This document shows, piece after piece, positions 5,475 through 14,103 of a stretch of DNA of 14,191 nt. The notes beneath the pieces are model-generated. The model worked only from the letters and a program-made list of their open reading frames with translations. It had not been told where the DNA came from and made no database searches. The position numbers were made by a program, and so were the translations under genes. The stretch spans positions 1 to 14,191 of the forward strand of contig JAEDCT010000033.1 in NCBI GenBank assembly GCA_016294035.1, read 5' to 3'. The DNA comes from Treponema sp. (GTDB taxonomy: Bacteria; Spirochaetota; Spirochaetia; Treponematales; Treponemataceae). Within the stretch, counting starts at the first letter, position 1. Each line of letters opens with the position of its first letter.

Positions 5475-7172
5475 ATGAAAAAAGTATTGTCCATTCTGGC
5501 ACTTATGGTGATTTCTGCAGTCATGCTGTTTGCCCGAGGAAAAAAGGAGCTTGTTAATGCAGGTTCATGGGTTTATGACGCAATGGCTGCCATATCAAAT
5601 GAATGTGGTATTGTTGATTTTTCCGACAGAGCGCCTCTTTCCATTGAGGAACTTGAGTTCTATATGGAAAAGTATGACTACGACTCATTGAGTCCTGCAG
5701 GAAAAAAACTCTATGACAAGCTTACTGATTATTTTGGACAGGAACCTTTTGCTTTTGGTCGTGAGGATGGACTTTCTCTTTCTGCTGAACCACAGATTAA
5801 TGCTGAGGCTTACTTTAAGTCCAATGATGATATTGACTGGGTTTTTGACCGCTATGAGAAGGGAGACTTTGTGTTCATTCCGGTCAGAATCCAGGGAGCA
5901 GACTGGTTTACCATGTGCTTTGATGCAAAACTTGCCCTTAACAAGGGTACCAAAGTAGATGATGACAATTACACAAGCATTCCTCTTTCTCCTGATGACA
6001 TTGACATTAACTTTCCGGATACAGCATATTTTTCTACCGGGTATATGTTTACGCCAAAGTTCGGAATGAATTTCCAGCTTGGAATGGGTGCCAGGGATTT
6101 TGGACGAACACTAACAGGAAGTGTTGTTCAGAGTGAATATTTTACCGGGGCTTCCTATGCAAGCCTGGATTTTTTCTCAAGGCATTTCCGCTATGGCATG
6201 AGCGTGACTGAGGCAAATGTGGACAAATACATTTACAGCCACGAGATTTCAGTAGGGTTGTTTGACAGGCTTTCCCTTACAGCAAGGGAAGCAATGCTGG
6301 TATATGCTCCCATGGAACTGCGTTTTCTTAATCCATGGACAATTTTCCACGGAATGTCACCATGGAGAGACTATGACAGGACTGATGTTGGAGAAGAAAG
6401 CCATACTTGTGCTTATCTTGGCCTGAAGGTTTCCTATGCTCCAGTCAGAAGATTAAGGCTATACGGACAGTTTGCCATGACTCAGTTTCAGACTTCATAC
6501 GAGAGAAACAACTATCCAAATGATACTACTCCAAACGGACTTGCATTCCAGGCGGGTGCTGAGTCATTCATTCCTTACGAAGAGGGGTATTTCCATACCT
6601 GGATTGAGGGTGTCTACACTCAGCCCTATATCTACATAAAGGAAAGTCCTAACTGGTCAATGGTAAGAACATATTCTGAAAACATGGGACCAATGAAGAA
6701 TGATCCATTTTACGAGTGGATTGGAACTCCATTTGGTCCAGATGTAATTGGAGGTAAGATTTCTGTTGGGTACGAGGTTCCGTCCAGATGGTCTGTAAAC
6801 CTTTCATATCTTCTTAAAGTATGCGGTGAGTATTCAGGAATAAAGGTATTCACTCCGGAACTTGGATGGGGGGCAGAGGATACTACTGTTGGTGATGGTC
6901 TTGTTTCAACTGATGAGGACATGAAGAAGTGGTGCTATCCTGAGGACCAGGCCAATGCAAAGGAAATGCAGGGGTATTCAACTCCTCATGGTGAGACTGA
7001 ATATATCAACACAGTTTCTCTTCGGGGCTCATATTGTCTCAACGACAATGTTACTTTTGTTCTTCAGCCTTCAGTAAGCGTGTATGTGAATCACAGGGTT
7101 GATCCATATACAAAGGGTACATATGCAGGCTGGGAAGTTGCATTTTCAACCAACGTGAAATTCATTAAGTAG
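5475..7172 (+). CDS. Predicted outer-membrane beta-barrel protein, Wzi-like (565 aa)
   Basis: The ATG at 5475 is chosen because it begins a signal peptide (MKKVLSILALMVISAVMLFA, then RGKKE). An in-frame start at 5316 would overlap the glycosyltransferase and bury the signal. A helical N-terminal part (about 25-90) has WVYDAMAAI and PLSIEELEFYMEKY. From about 100 on it is rich in alternating aromatic and polar residues typical of barrel strands, with SEYFTGASYASLDFFSRHFRYG-type strands near 220-240 and a REAMLVY...FLNPW segment at 271-288. It ends VKFIK. The layout resembles the capsule-assembly Wzi group, but this is by pattern only; a porin or another spirochaete barrel family remains possible. 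The ribosome binding site is poor (GGGGTTGG). It is followed 11 bp later by a related barrel gene. Confidence 0.75.
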   Translation: MKKVLSILALMVISAVMLFARGKKELVNAGSWVYDAMAAISNECGIVDFSDRAPLSIEELEFYMEKYDYDSLSPAGKKLYDKLTDYFGQEPFAFGREDGLSLSAEPQINAEAYFKSNDDIDWVFDRYEKGDFVFIPVRIQGADWFTMCFDAKLALNKGTKVDDDNYTSIPLSPDDIDINFPDTAYFSTGYMFTPKFGMNFQLGMGARDFGRTLTGSVVQSEYFTGASYASLDFFSRHFRYGMSVTEANVDKYIYSHEISVGLFDRLSLTAREAMLVYAPMELRFLNPWTIFHGMSPWRDYDRTDVGEESHTCAYLGLKVSYAPVRRLRLYGQFAMTQFQTSYERNNYPNDTTPNGLAFQAGAESFIPYEEGYFHTWIEGVYTQPYIYIKESPNWSMVRTYSENMGPMKNDPFYEWIGTPFGPDVIGGKISVGYEVPSRWSVNLSYLLKVCGEYSGIKVFTPELGWGAEDTTVGDGLVSTDEDMKKWCYPEDQANAKEMQGYSTPHGETEYINTVSLRGSYCLNDNVTFVLQPSVSVYVNHRVDPYTKGTYAGWEVAFSTNVKFIK

Positions 7173-7183
7173 GGGTTTTTGAC

Positions 7184-9019
7184 ATGAAAAAAATTGTTTC
7201 TGCAGTCTTGCTAACGCTTTGTGCCTGTCTTTTATTTGCACAGGTTTCAGTTGATCCTAACGACGAATTCTATTCCCTTGCCCAGAACTGGCAGATCAGA
7301 AATCTTGTTGACAGTGTTCCGCCTTTAAGACCATATCCTCTTGGAAACATCAGGCAGATTCTTGAGACAGTCATTGAAAATGGCAATGAAAAGGACAAGG
7401 AAGAGGCTCAGCTTCAGTATGAAAGGATTTTCTCAAAAAAATATCATGTGAATCTTGAGGCAAAGATTACATCGAAAACTGAAATTACTGATGATGATAC
7501 GGACAATTCAGCTTGTCTTGAAATTTATCCATCTGTGAAGGGTGATGTTTCTTTTTCCGAAACGGATTTTGTTTCCTGCGGTTATGGAGTTGGTTTTGCA
7601 ATCAGAAACAAGGATGATACTGATTTTGCACCAATGTTTACCAATTCTCTTCATGACTCAATCGTTGATCCGACTGAAATCAGTTCTTTCAATATGTTCC
7701 TTGATATGAACACAATTCTTGCAGTTGGAACAAAGGACATATTCCTTCAGGCAGGTATCTACAGGACTGGATTCGGAATGTTCCAGAAAGATGAGATTGC
7801 AGTCAATTCATCAGCATATCACAGTGCAAATCTCGGGTTCACATATCTCAGGGACAAATTTTCCTATGCTCAGGAACTTTCAATGATTGGTGCAACTGCA
7901 TCCCAGCCTGATGATCTTGAGTATCTTTCACCGAATAAATTCAGAAGCTTCCATGAGATTTCTTTTTCTCCATGGGACTGGGTTTCTGTTTCTTACTATG
8001 AATCTGTGATTTTTGGTGGTCGGTTTGATCCGTCATATCTTTTACCTGTTCCATACATGGTAGCCCAGGGAATTGGCGGTACTTCTGATGGACTTTTCAT
8101 GGGACTTGTTCTTGACTTTAAGCCAGCCAGGGGACTTGTCTGGTCTACGGATATTCTTGTGGATGATTTCCCTGTCGAGGATTTCCTGAAGCTGGATTTT
8201 GATTCCAAGTACAGAATGGCTTTCAAGACAGGAATTATCTATGCTCCTGAGAATTCATTCTGCCAGAGACTTAGCCTGGATTATACTTTTGTTACTCCAT
8301 ATACATATTCTCACTGGCAGTATGACAATGATGAGGATGCCACTATCAAGGCAAGCACAATCAATTACCAGAACTATACAAACGGTGGAATCAACATGGG
8401 AAGTCAGTATGGTCCAAACTCTGATGCACTTAAGTTCCAGGTTGATGTGTCTCCTGTAAGGAACCTGAAGCTCAGCATAGTTTCTTCTTTTGCACGTCAT
8501 GCAAATGTGTGTGAATCAATTACTGATCTTGAAGCTCTTGAATATCTTTGCGCTGGAGAAAATGTCTATTCAACTGACGGTTCAGTCTTTACCCATGCAA
8601 ATTTTGCCAATCCGGGAAAGCCAAGCGGAAAGCACGTCAACTCTGCATGGAATCATCTTAATTTCCTTAACCAGAGTCACACAATGGTAATCGTGAATGG
8701 TGGTCTTAACGGTGAGTATAAATTTACTTCCATCAAGAAGGGACCTGAGGTTACATTCAAGGCAGGAGCTGTTTTTGAATTCATTCATAATTATGGTGTC
8801 GACAACCAGATGTTCCCTGGTGGAGTAGCAGAGGGAGTCTATGTTGACGAGTATCTTACTGGAATGAGATTTGCTGATGGAACATACTATGACCTTACAA
8901 CTGTTGATGGGCTTGTGGCTGCAAGTCAGCTTGTTGAAAGCTATCGTAAATCCTGGGAAGACCAGCTTGTGGATCAGTTGAACCTGTTTTTCTCATTTGG
9001 CTTTGCTCTAAGATTCTAA
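7184..9019 (+). CDS. Second predicted outer-membrane beta-barrel protein, Wzi-like (611 aa)
   Basis: A signal peptide (MKKIVSAVLLTLCACLLFA, cut before QVSVD) leads into a short helical region with SLAQNWQIRNLVD and PPLRPYPLGNIRQIL (about 30-60). A long strand-rich barrel follows. Its last residues, FFSFGFALRF, carry the terminal phenylalanine of a classical outer-membrane insertion signal. The segment YYESVIFGG...YLLPVPY (271-291) followed by LVWSTDILVDDF (318-329) recalls Wzi-type barrels and lines up in position with REAMLVY...FLNPW of the upstream gene, suggesting paralogues. Two Cys lie inside the signal peptide, but strongly hydrophobic residues follow them, so a lipoprotein is unlikely. 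AGGGG lies about 9 bp before the ATG. Same operon as the first barrel gene. Confidence 0.78.
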   Translation: MKKIVSAVLLTLCACLLFAQVSVDPNDEFYSLAQNWQIRNLVDSVPPLRPYPLGNIRQILETVIENGNEKDKEEAQLQYERIFSKKYHVNLEAKITSKTEITDDDTDNSACLEIYPSVKGDVSFSETDFVSCGYGVGFAIRNKDDTDFAPMFTNSLHDSIVDPTEISSFNMFLDMNTILAVGTKDIFLQAGIYRTGFGMFQKDEIAVNSSAYHSANLGFTYLRDKFSYAQELSMIGATASQPDDLEYLSPNKFRSFHEISFSPWDWVSVSYYESVIFGGRFDPSYLLPVPYMVAQGIGGTSDGLFMGLVLDFKPARGLVWSTDILVDDFPVEDFLKLDFDSKYRMAFKTGIIYAPENSFCQRLSLDYTFVTPYTYSHWQYDNDEDATIKASTINYQNYTNGGINMGSQYGPNSDALKFQVDVSPVRNLKLSIVSSFARHANVCESITDLEALEYLCAGENVYSTDGSVFTHANFANPGKPSGKHVNSAWNHLNFLNQSHTMVIVNGGLNGEYKFTSIKKGPEVTFKAGAVFEFIHNYGVDNQMFPGGVAEGVYVDEYLTGMRFADGTYYDLTTVDGLVAASQLVESYRKSWEDQLVDQLNLFFSFGFALRF

Positions 9020-9036
9020 AAAATAAAGGCACTAAC

Positions 9037-10251
9037 ATGGAAAAAATAGACGAAACAATTTATACGGAAAACTATCTTGGAAAAATCGGCGAGCTTGCCC
9101 TTAAGGGTGGAAACATTAAGCTTTTCGAAAGACAGCTGGTAAATAATCTTAAGGAAGCACTTCGTGGTCAGAAAGCGATCGTTCAGATAATGACAGGAAG
9201 ACTCTATGTGTACAGTGCCAGGGAATGTACAGCTCAGGTTGAGTATGCCCTTGATCATCTTATTGGCATTACAGGATGGGCAAAGGCTCGTGCCGTTGAA
9301 AAGGATATTGAATCCATCAGAAAGGCTGTTCGCGAGGAAGGTCTTATTGCAAAGGAAAATGGTGCGAGAACATTCAAGATTGTTGCAAAGCGAGAGGATA
9401 AAAACTTTCCACTGAATTCTTTTGAAATTGCAACACAGACTGCCGGAGTCCTTTATGATGACAAGACTCTTGATGTTGATGTTCATAAGCCTGATGCCGT
9501 AATCAATATTGAAGTCAGAAAAAAATGCTATGTCTATTGCCACCAGAAAAAAACTTGCCGTGGACTTCCAGTTGGTGTCAGCGGAAAGGGACTTTTGCTT
9601 TTGTCTGGTGGAATTGATTCTCCTGTTGCAGGCTATAGAATGATGAGACGAGGAATGACTGTCGAGTGTGTTTACTTCCATTCATATCCCTATACATCAG
9701 AAGAGGCCCAGCAGAAGGTAATGGACCTTGCAAAGACAATATCTCACTTTGGAATGGAAACTCATCTCAACGTAATTCCATTTACAGATGTTCAGATGAG
9801 AATCAAGCAGAAGGCTCCTCAGGATTATACTACGCTAATGCTCAGGCTGTGCATGATGAAGGTTGCAAATCTTCTTGCGGAACGAATCAATGCTGACTGC
9901 ATTATTACCGGTGAAAGTTTAGGTCAGGTTGCAAGCCAGACAGTTGAGAATATGGCAGTAACTGAAAGTTTTGCTGAGAAACCTCTTTTCAGGCCTTTGA
10001 TTGGTCTTGATAAGGAAGAAATCACGGCAACGGCTCTGGAAATAGGTACTTATGCAACTTCAATTTTGCCCTATGAGGACTGCTGCGTTCTTTTCAGTCC
10101 AAAGCATCCGGTTTTGAAGGCAGACGTAAATGAATCCCTTGAAATATACAAGTCAATGGAAATTGATGAATTGATACAAAAGTCTTTTGAAGAGAGGAAA
10201 ATTTTCCGATACTCTATAAGAGACTATCTTGAAAAAGAATTTACTTGCTAG
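9037..10251 (+). CDS. thiI: tRNA 4-thiouridine synthase ThiI, form without rhodanese domain
   Basis: ThiI adenylates uridine 8 of tRNA and inserts sulfur to form 4-thiouridine; in some bacteria it also serves thiamine thiazole synthesis. The order is an N-terminal ferredoxin-like domain (about 1-70), a THUMP domain (about 70-175), then a PP-loop ATP pyrophosphatase with SGGIDSPVA (190-198) and GESLGQVASQT (292-302). The cysteine motif YEDCCVLFSPKHP (346-358) is present. The protein stops near residue 404, so the C-terminal rhodanese domain of the E. coli enzyme is absent, as in many bacteria. The start has only a weak AAAGG ahead of it. It begins 17 bp after the second barrel gene, and its last 23 bp overlap the next gene. 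No cysteine desulfurase is nearby. Confidence 0.95.
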   Translation: MEKIDETIYTENYLGKIGELALKGGNIKLFERQLVNNLKEALRGQKAIVQIMTGRLYVYSARECTAQVEYALDHLIGITGWAKARAVEKDIESIRKAVREEGLIAKENGARTFKIVAKREDKNFPLNSFEIATQTAGVLYDDKTLDVDVHKPDAVINIEVRKKCYVYCHQKKTCRGLPVGVSGKGLLLLSGGIDSPVAGYRMMRRGMTVECVYFHSYPYTSEEAQQKVMDLAKTISHFGMETHLNVIPFTDVQMRIKQKAPQDYTTLMLRLCMMKVANLLAERINADCIITGESLGQVASQTVENMAVTESFAEKPLFRPLIGLDKEEITATALEIGTYATSILPYEDCCVLFSPKHPVLKADVNESLEIYKSMEIDELIQKSFEERKIFRYSIRDYLEKEFTC

Positions 10252-11371
10252 ACTTACATTTTTAGTTTTTCTCGCTTTTTCTGCATTTTCCCAGGAAATC
10301 CAGAATGTCCCGGACTTATTGAAGGGAGTCTGGAAAAACAATGGGCGCTATGTGCTTTTTGACACCGGTTATGTTTCTCAAAATGGCAGTGTAATTCCCC
10401 AGTATATTTTGAGGACTTTCTATCAGTGGTATCCGGACAGAGCTGCAGAAAGCCAGCAGTATTCACAGAAAAACAAGAGACCTGAAAACAATACGACTCA
10501 GCGGGACAAGGCAGAAGAAATACAGATCAGGTTTGTTCCACTTACTGATGAGCTTTTTCCTGAGTCTCATGGAAAGCCTGTGGTTCAGAATGATGGGGAT
10601 ATTCTCAATGCTGAATCAATTCCATCTGGTGCATGGAATCTTGAAATCAAGTATCCCCATAACAAAGAAACATACAATGTTCCGGTTGCGGTAATCGGAG
10701 ACAAGCTGTATCTGAATTTTATTGTAAAGAAAGAGGATTCGGATCAGGTTCCATACAGCGATCTTCTTGCAGGAACCGTAATGCGCTCAAAAAATCCTCT
10801 CTCAGGTTTCTGGATGGATTGGGGAAATGCCTCAGGTATATTGATTTGTCCTCCAGTTTCAAGCACTGAGCTTATATCCTATTTTATTACTGACAATGCG
10901 GTTTATCATATCAGATACTGGCGAACAGACATGGAATATGATGGGGAAAAGCAGGCAGTTTTTTCTGATGGTGATGAAACTTTTCAGGTTCCAAAGCATC
11001 TGCTTGTTGCCGGAAAAACATATACCTGTGTAACAGGCAGGAGAACGAGAATCAGAAACATAGAAAAGAGCAAGACATTGCCAGAGGAATACAATCTGAA
11101 TTCTGTTCTCGTAAAAAAACATGTGGCAAGGGGAGACGGAAGTTCTTCTGAATATACTGTTCAGACTGCAACAATTTGTGCCCTTGGTGAACCATATCTT
11201 TCAATTGTTCCTGACAAGACTATTGAGGAAATATTCACTGAAGATCTGGCAAGGCAGCGACCTAAACCAGAGCCATTGTTTCCTCCTCATGGAGTTCTTG
11301 ATTTTGACTGGAGCATCATTGAGGATCCTCCGAAAAGCTATAACAGGAGAATGCTTGATCTTGGAAAATAA
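10229..11371 (+). CDS. Exported protein of unknown family, TTG start (380 aa)
   Basis: I do not recognise this protein. A TTG at 10229 is the only start that gives a full signal peptide (MKKNLLARLTFLVFLAFSAFS, cut before QEIQN). It lies inside the last 23 bp of thiI, so translation is likely coupled. The mature part opens with PDLLKGVWKNNGRYVLFDTGY, like a domain that binds or reports on a ligand. There is a low-complexity polar stretch (about 73-96) and two similar turns, IPSGAWNLEIKY (131-142) and NPLSGFWMDWGN (189-200). No transmembrane segment follows the signal and no lipobox Cys is present, so a periplasmic or secreted location is expected. No catalytic motif is seen. Confidence 0.75.
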   Translation: MKKNLLARLTFLVFLAFSAFSQEIQNVPDLLKGVWKNNGRYVLFDTGYVSQNGSVIPQYILRTFYQWYPDRAAESQQYSQKNKRPENNTTQRDKAEEIQIRFVPLTDELFPESHGKPVVQNDGDILNAESIPSGAWNLEIKYPHNKETYNVPVAVIGDKLYLNFIVKKEDSDQVPYSDLLAGTVMRSKNPLSGFWMDWGNASGILICPPVSSTELISYFITDNAVYHIRYWRTDMEYDGEKQAVFSDGDETFQVPKHLLVAGKTYTCVTGRRTRIRNIEKSKTLPEEYNLNSVLVKKHVARGDGSSSEYTVQTATICALGEPYLSIVPDKTIEEIFTEDLARQRPKPEPLFPPHGVLDFDWSIIEDPPKSYNRRMLDLGK

Positions 11372-11404
11372 CAGGGCGGGGTGAGCATATTGTTCATGGA
11401 CGAA

Positions 11405-11426
11405 AATATCAAAATACTTTGATATT
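11405..11426 (+). repeat. AT-rich perfect inverted repeat between two genes
   Basis: Perfect 9-bp arms (AATATCAAA and its complement) flank the loop ATAC, 34 bp after the stop of the exported protein gene. There is no T-run, so it is a poor terminator. It lies about 30 bp upstream of the -10 box of the lipoprotein gene, a place where a repressor or activator could bind. Function is not known. Confidence 0.5.
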
Positions 11427-11457
11427 ACTTAACTGGTGAATCGTGATTTTAAGACTA

Positions 11458-11463
11458 TATAAT
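11458..11463 (+). promoter_or_regulatory. -10 box for the lipoprotein gene
   Basis: A perfect TATAAT lies 26 bp before the ATG. The hexamer 17 bp upstream (GGTGAA, 11435-11440) is a poor -35, so the promoter may need an activator or may use other contacts. It follows the inverted repeat at 11405-11426. Confidence 0.45.
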
Positions 11464-11489
11464 TTTTTTATACAATGTATGGAGTTAAC

Positions 11490-12041
11490 ATGAAAAAGAT
11501 TTTGATTTTAGCATCGGCAATTGTTTCTGTTACATTTACTTCCTGTCTTTCTGCAAAGAATGATTTCAGGTTTATTGCTGTTGAAAAGCAGCCAAATCCA
11601 CCGGCTTTAGTGACAGAAATTCCAGTTGTGGAATATAGGGATCCTGGAATCAAGTATGAAGTAGAATCCATGTACCTGCATAATCTTCATGTAAGCTATG
11701 ATAAGACTGCAAGCCAGCAGTTTGCGGTAAGAGTCTTGTCTGAGGCATCCTATGCACAGATGAAGATTAAGCTTCCTGCCGGTACTTTTGAGTGTCTGGT
11801 TAATGAATGTGCTTCTGACCCGAATCATGCTGCATTCTATGTTTGCATTGACAACGAAGAATTCAGAGTTTATCCAAGTAACCCACCGACAGGTTCTTGG
11901 GAGCTTACCAGAAGGGCTCCGGTGTATTTTACCATTGATGAACCTAGAACAATTCTTGTAACAATCCAGCCAAACAGTGAAAGAAAGCCTGGTTCAACAG
12001 GAATGCTTCTGGATTACATTCAGTTTATAAAGTATCGCTAG
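11490..12041 (+). CDS. Small lipoprotein with a beta-sandwich-like ending (183 aa)
   Basis: The ATG at 11490 is chosen over one 15 bp upstream because GGAG (11481-11484) is correctly spaced. The signal peptide ends in a lipobox, TFTSC, with lipidated Cys19, so the mature protein should be anchored to a membrane. The later part (about 60-183) has strand-like alternation and ends RPGSTGM-type turn, then LLDYIQFIKYR. This ending, together with YVCIDNEEFRVYP, recalls carbohydrate-binding modules of the CBM6/35 type; that is a pattern resemblance only. It has its own candidate -10 box, so it need not belong to the thiI operon. Its stop is one base from the stop of the convergent helicase gene. Confidence 0.75.
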   Translation: MKKILILASAIVSVTFTSCLSAKNDFRFIAVEKQPNPPALVTEIPVVEYRDPGIKYEVESMYLHNLHVSYDKTASQQFAVRVLSEASYAQMKIKLPAGTFECLVNECASDPNHAAFYVCIDNEEFRVYPSNPPTGSWELTRRAPVYFTIDEPRTILVTIQPNSERKPGSTGMLLDYIQFIKYR

Positions 12042-12042
12042 G

Positions 12043-14067
12043 CTAAAGTTTTGGAACGCGAGGCTTTGAGAAATTCTTGAGCATGTTCTGCAAAAGCTCA
12101 TGAGCCTTTTCCTTTTCAACTTCCTTTGACGGTTCATGATACTGAACAAGATTTGGAGGAATTTCGTCAAGGAATCGGCTCGGCTGACACTCAATGCTTC
12201 CGCCCATCTTCCTTCTGAATTTGCATGAAGAAATCAAAAGCCTTTTCTGTGCCCTGGTAACTGCCACATAGAAAAGTCTTCTTTCTTCTTCTACTGCAGC
12301 ATCACCGCCTTCTTCAACAGCATGTGCGTGAGGCATGAGACCTTCTTCAGCTCCTGCAATGAACACAACCTGAAACTCAAGTCCCTTGCTTGCATGAACA
12401 GTCATTAGATTTACCTTTCCCTTATCTTGTTCGTCGTCCATGTCATCACGGCTTAAGAGAGTGATTCTGTTAAGATATGCGTAGAGACTTGTGTCCTCAT
12501 AGTTAGGATTGTTTTCCCATTGCTCCATACTTTTTATGAGACTTTCAATGTTCATGAATTTGAATCTTGCTGACTTTTCACTTTTTGGGTTTTCTCCAAT
12601 CAGGTAATCAAAGTATTTAATATCATCAACCAGCTGCCTGACTTTTTTTGAAAGACCTTTTCCTCCAAGCATTGACTTGGCATTTTCAATAATATCTGTG
12701 AATGCCTTAAGATCTTCAAGTGTGCTTTCTGACACAGGGCATTCTTCTTCTGTAGCCGTAAAAAGTGCCTGGATTGCTTCCCATAATGAAAGATCCATTC
12801 TCTTTGCAACTTCGCTGATAGCCTCTATTGTTACTCGGCCAATTCCACGCCGGGGAGTGTTGATGATTCTCAAAAGGTTTATGTCGTCATCGTGATTTGC
12901 AATAACTCTAAGATAGCTGATTATATCCTTGATTTCCTTTCTTTCAAAAAAACTTGTTCCGCCACTCATGGTGTAGGGAATGTTGTTTTCAAGAAATGCC
13001 TCTTCAATTGCCCGGCTCTGAGTGTTTGCCCTGATTAAAACTCCAAAGTCATCATAGTTTCTGTTTTCGTCCGTGCAGATTCCAAGAATTCCTTCTGCAA
13101 TGAATTCTGCTTCTGCAGCTTCGTTTTCAGGCATGAATACTTCGATTGGTTTTCCATCTCCGTTTCCGCTCCACAGTTCCTTGTCCTTTCTGTTTGTGTT
13201 GTGCTTGATTACACCATTTGCTGCGGCAAGTATTGTTCCCGTAGACCTGTAGTTCTGTTCCAGTCGAATTTCAGTAACGTCAAAGTCCTTTTCGAAATTC
13301 ACAATGTTCTGATAGTCAGCACCTCTCCAGCTGTAGATGCTCTGATCGTCGTCTCCAACAACTGCAATGTTCTTGTCCGAAAGAAGATGCATGAATTCAT
13401 ACTGCTGGTGGCTTGTGTCCTGAAATTCGTCAACCATTATGTATTTGTATCTGTTTTTGTATTTTTCCAGGATTTCCGGATGTTCATGAAACAGCTTGAT
13501 TGGAAGAACGATAAGATCATCAAAATCAACTGCATTGTACAGCTTTAGGCCCTTCTGGTATTCCTCGTAAAGCTGCCTGTACATGTCATTTTCACTTTCC
13601 CAGTTTTTGCGTCCGGTTTTTATGTCACTGAAAAGAACGCTGATTTTGTACAGGTCCAGTGCGTCTGCAGTGTATTTGAGTTCCCGGCCTGTTTCCTTTA
13701 TTAGAGATTTTTTATCCGTTTCGTCATAGATTGAAAAATTCTGCCTGAATCCAAGAGCTTCAATTTCCTGCCTGAGAATTTGAACTCCAAAGGCATGGAA
13801 TGTGCTGACCGTAAGATTCTGGAGTTTTTTTCCAGTCAGATCCTTGATTCGTTCCTCCATTTCCTTTGCAGCCTTGTTTGTGAAAGTGAGGGCAAGAATG
13901 GCACTTTGAGGAATTCCCTTTTCAAGCATGTTTGCTATTCTGTATGTAATAACTCTTGTTTTGCCTGATCCTGCACCGGCAATAATGAGAATTGCTCCTT
14001 CAAGTGTTGTGACTGCCCGGTATTGTTCAGGATTTAGCTTGTCTTTAAGTTCTGATTCAAGTGACAT
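12043..14067 (-). CDS. Superfamily 1 DNA helicase, Rep/PcrA/UvrD type
   Basis: A 3'-to-5' DNA helicase and translocase used in repair, replication restart or clearing proteins from DNA. The motifs are complete and in order: Q-motif region LNPEQYRAV (11-19), Walker A GAGSGKT (31-37), TFTNKAAKEM (61-70), DEFQD (213-217), VGDDDQSIYSWRGAD (237-251), EQNYRS (270-275), TVHASKGLE (556-564) and VAVTRAQKRL (601-610). At 674 residues it is nearer to Rep than to the longer UvrD or PcrA, and the C-terminal tail after 640 is short, so the exact name is open. No Shine-Dalgarno precedes the ATG; a TATAAT sits 6 bp away. The gene converges on a lipoprotein gene with no room for a terminator. Confidence 0.93.
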   Translation of the reverse strand: MSLESELKDKLNPEQYRAVTTLEGAILIIAGAGSGKTRVITYRIANMLEKGIPQSAILALTFTNKAAKEMEERIKDLTGKKLQNLTVSTFHAFGVQILRQEIEALGFRQNFSIYDETDKKSLIKETGRELKYTADALDLYKISVLFSDIKTGRKNWESENDMYRQLYEEYQKGLKLYNAVDFDDLIVLPIKLFHEHPEILEKYKNRYKYIMVDEFQDTSHQQYEFMHLLSDKNIAVVGDDDQSIYSWRGADYQNIVNFEKDFDVTEIRLEQNYRSTGTILAAANGVIKHNTNRKDKELWSGNGDGKPIEVFMPENEAAEAEFIAEGILGICTDENRNYDDFGVLIRANTQSRAIEEAFLENNIPYTMSGGTSFFERKEIKDIISYLRVIANHDDDINLLRIINTPRRGIGRVTIEAISEVAKRMDLSLWEAIQALFTATEEECPVSESTLEDLKAFTDIIENAKSMLGGKGLSKKVRQLVDDIKYFDYLIGENPKSEKSARFKFMNIESLIKSMEQWENNPNYEDTSLYAYLNRITLLSRDDMDDEQDKGKVNLMTVHASKGLEFQVVFIAGAEEGLMPHAHAVEEGGDAAVEEERRLFYVAVTRAQKRLLISSCKFRRKMGGSIECQPSRFLDEIPPNLVQYHEPSKEVEKEKAHELLQNMLKNFSKPRVPKL

Positions 14068-14073
14068 GTGGGT

Positions 14074-14103
14074 ATTATATAATTAATAGTTGATAATTTA
14101 CAA
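14074..14103 (-). promoter_or_regulatory. Helicase promoter giving a possibly leaderless mRNA
   Basis: TATAAT (complement of 14074-14079) lies 6 bp from the ATG, so transcription would start at or next to the start codon. At 18 bp spacing the -35 would be TTGTAA (complement of 14098-14103), four of six consensus bases. That hexamer is made of heptad-repeat sequence. Confidence 0.45.

Noticed and set aside
7184..7240. The second barrel protein considered as a lipoprotein because of LCAC in its signal peptide
   Set aside because: The hydrophobic core continues after the cysteines (LLFA) and a normal cleavage site before QVSVD follows; the barrel-type C-terminus also fits an integral outer-membrane protein.
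9016..9681. A 221-codon minus-strand frame opposite thiI
   Set aside because: The plus strand encodes ThiI with domains and motifs in order. The reverse frame has no recognisable domain, signal or ribosome binding site, and is a shadow of thiI codon use.
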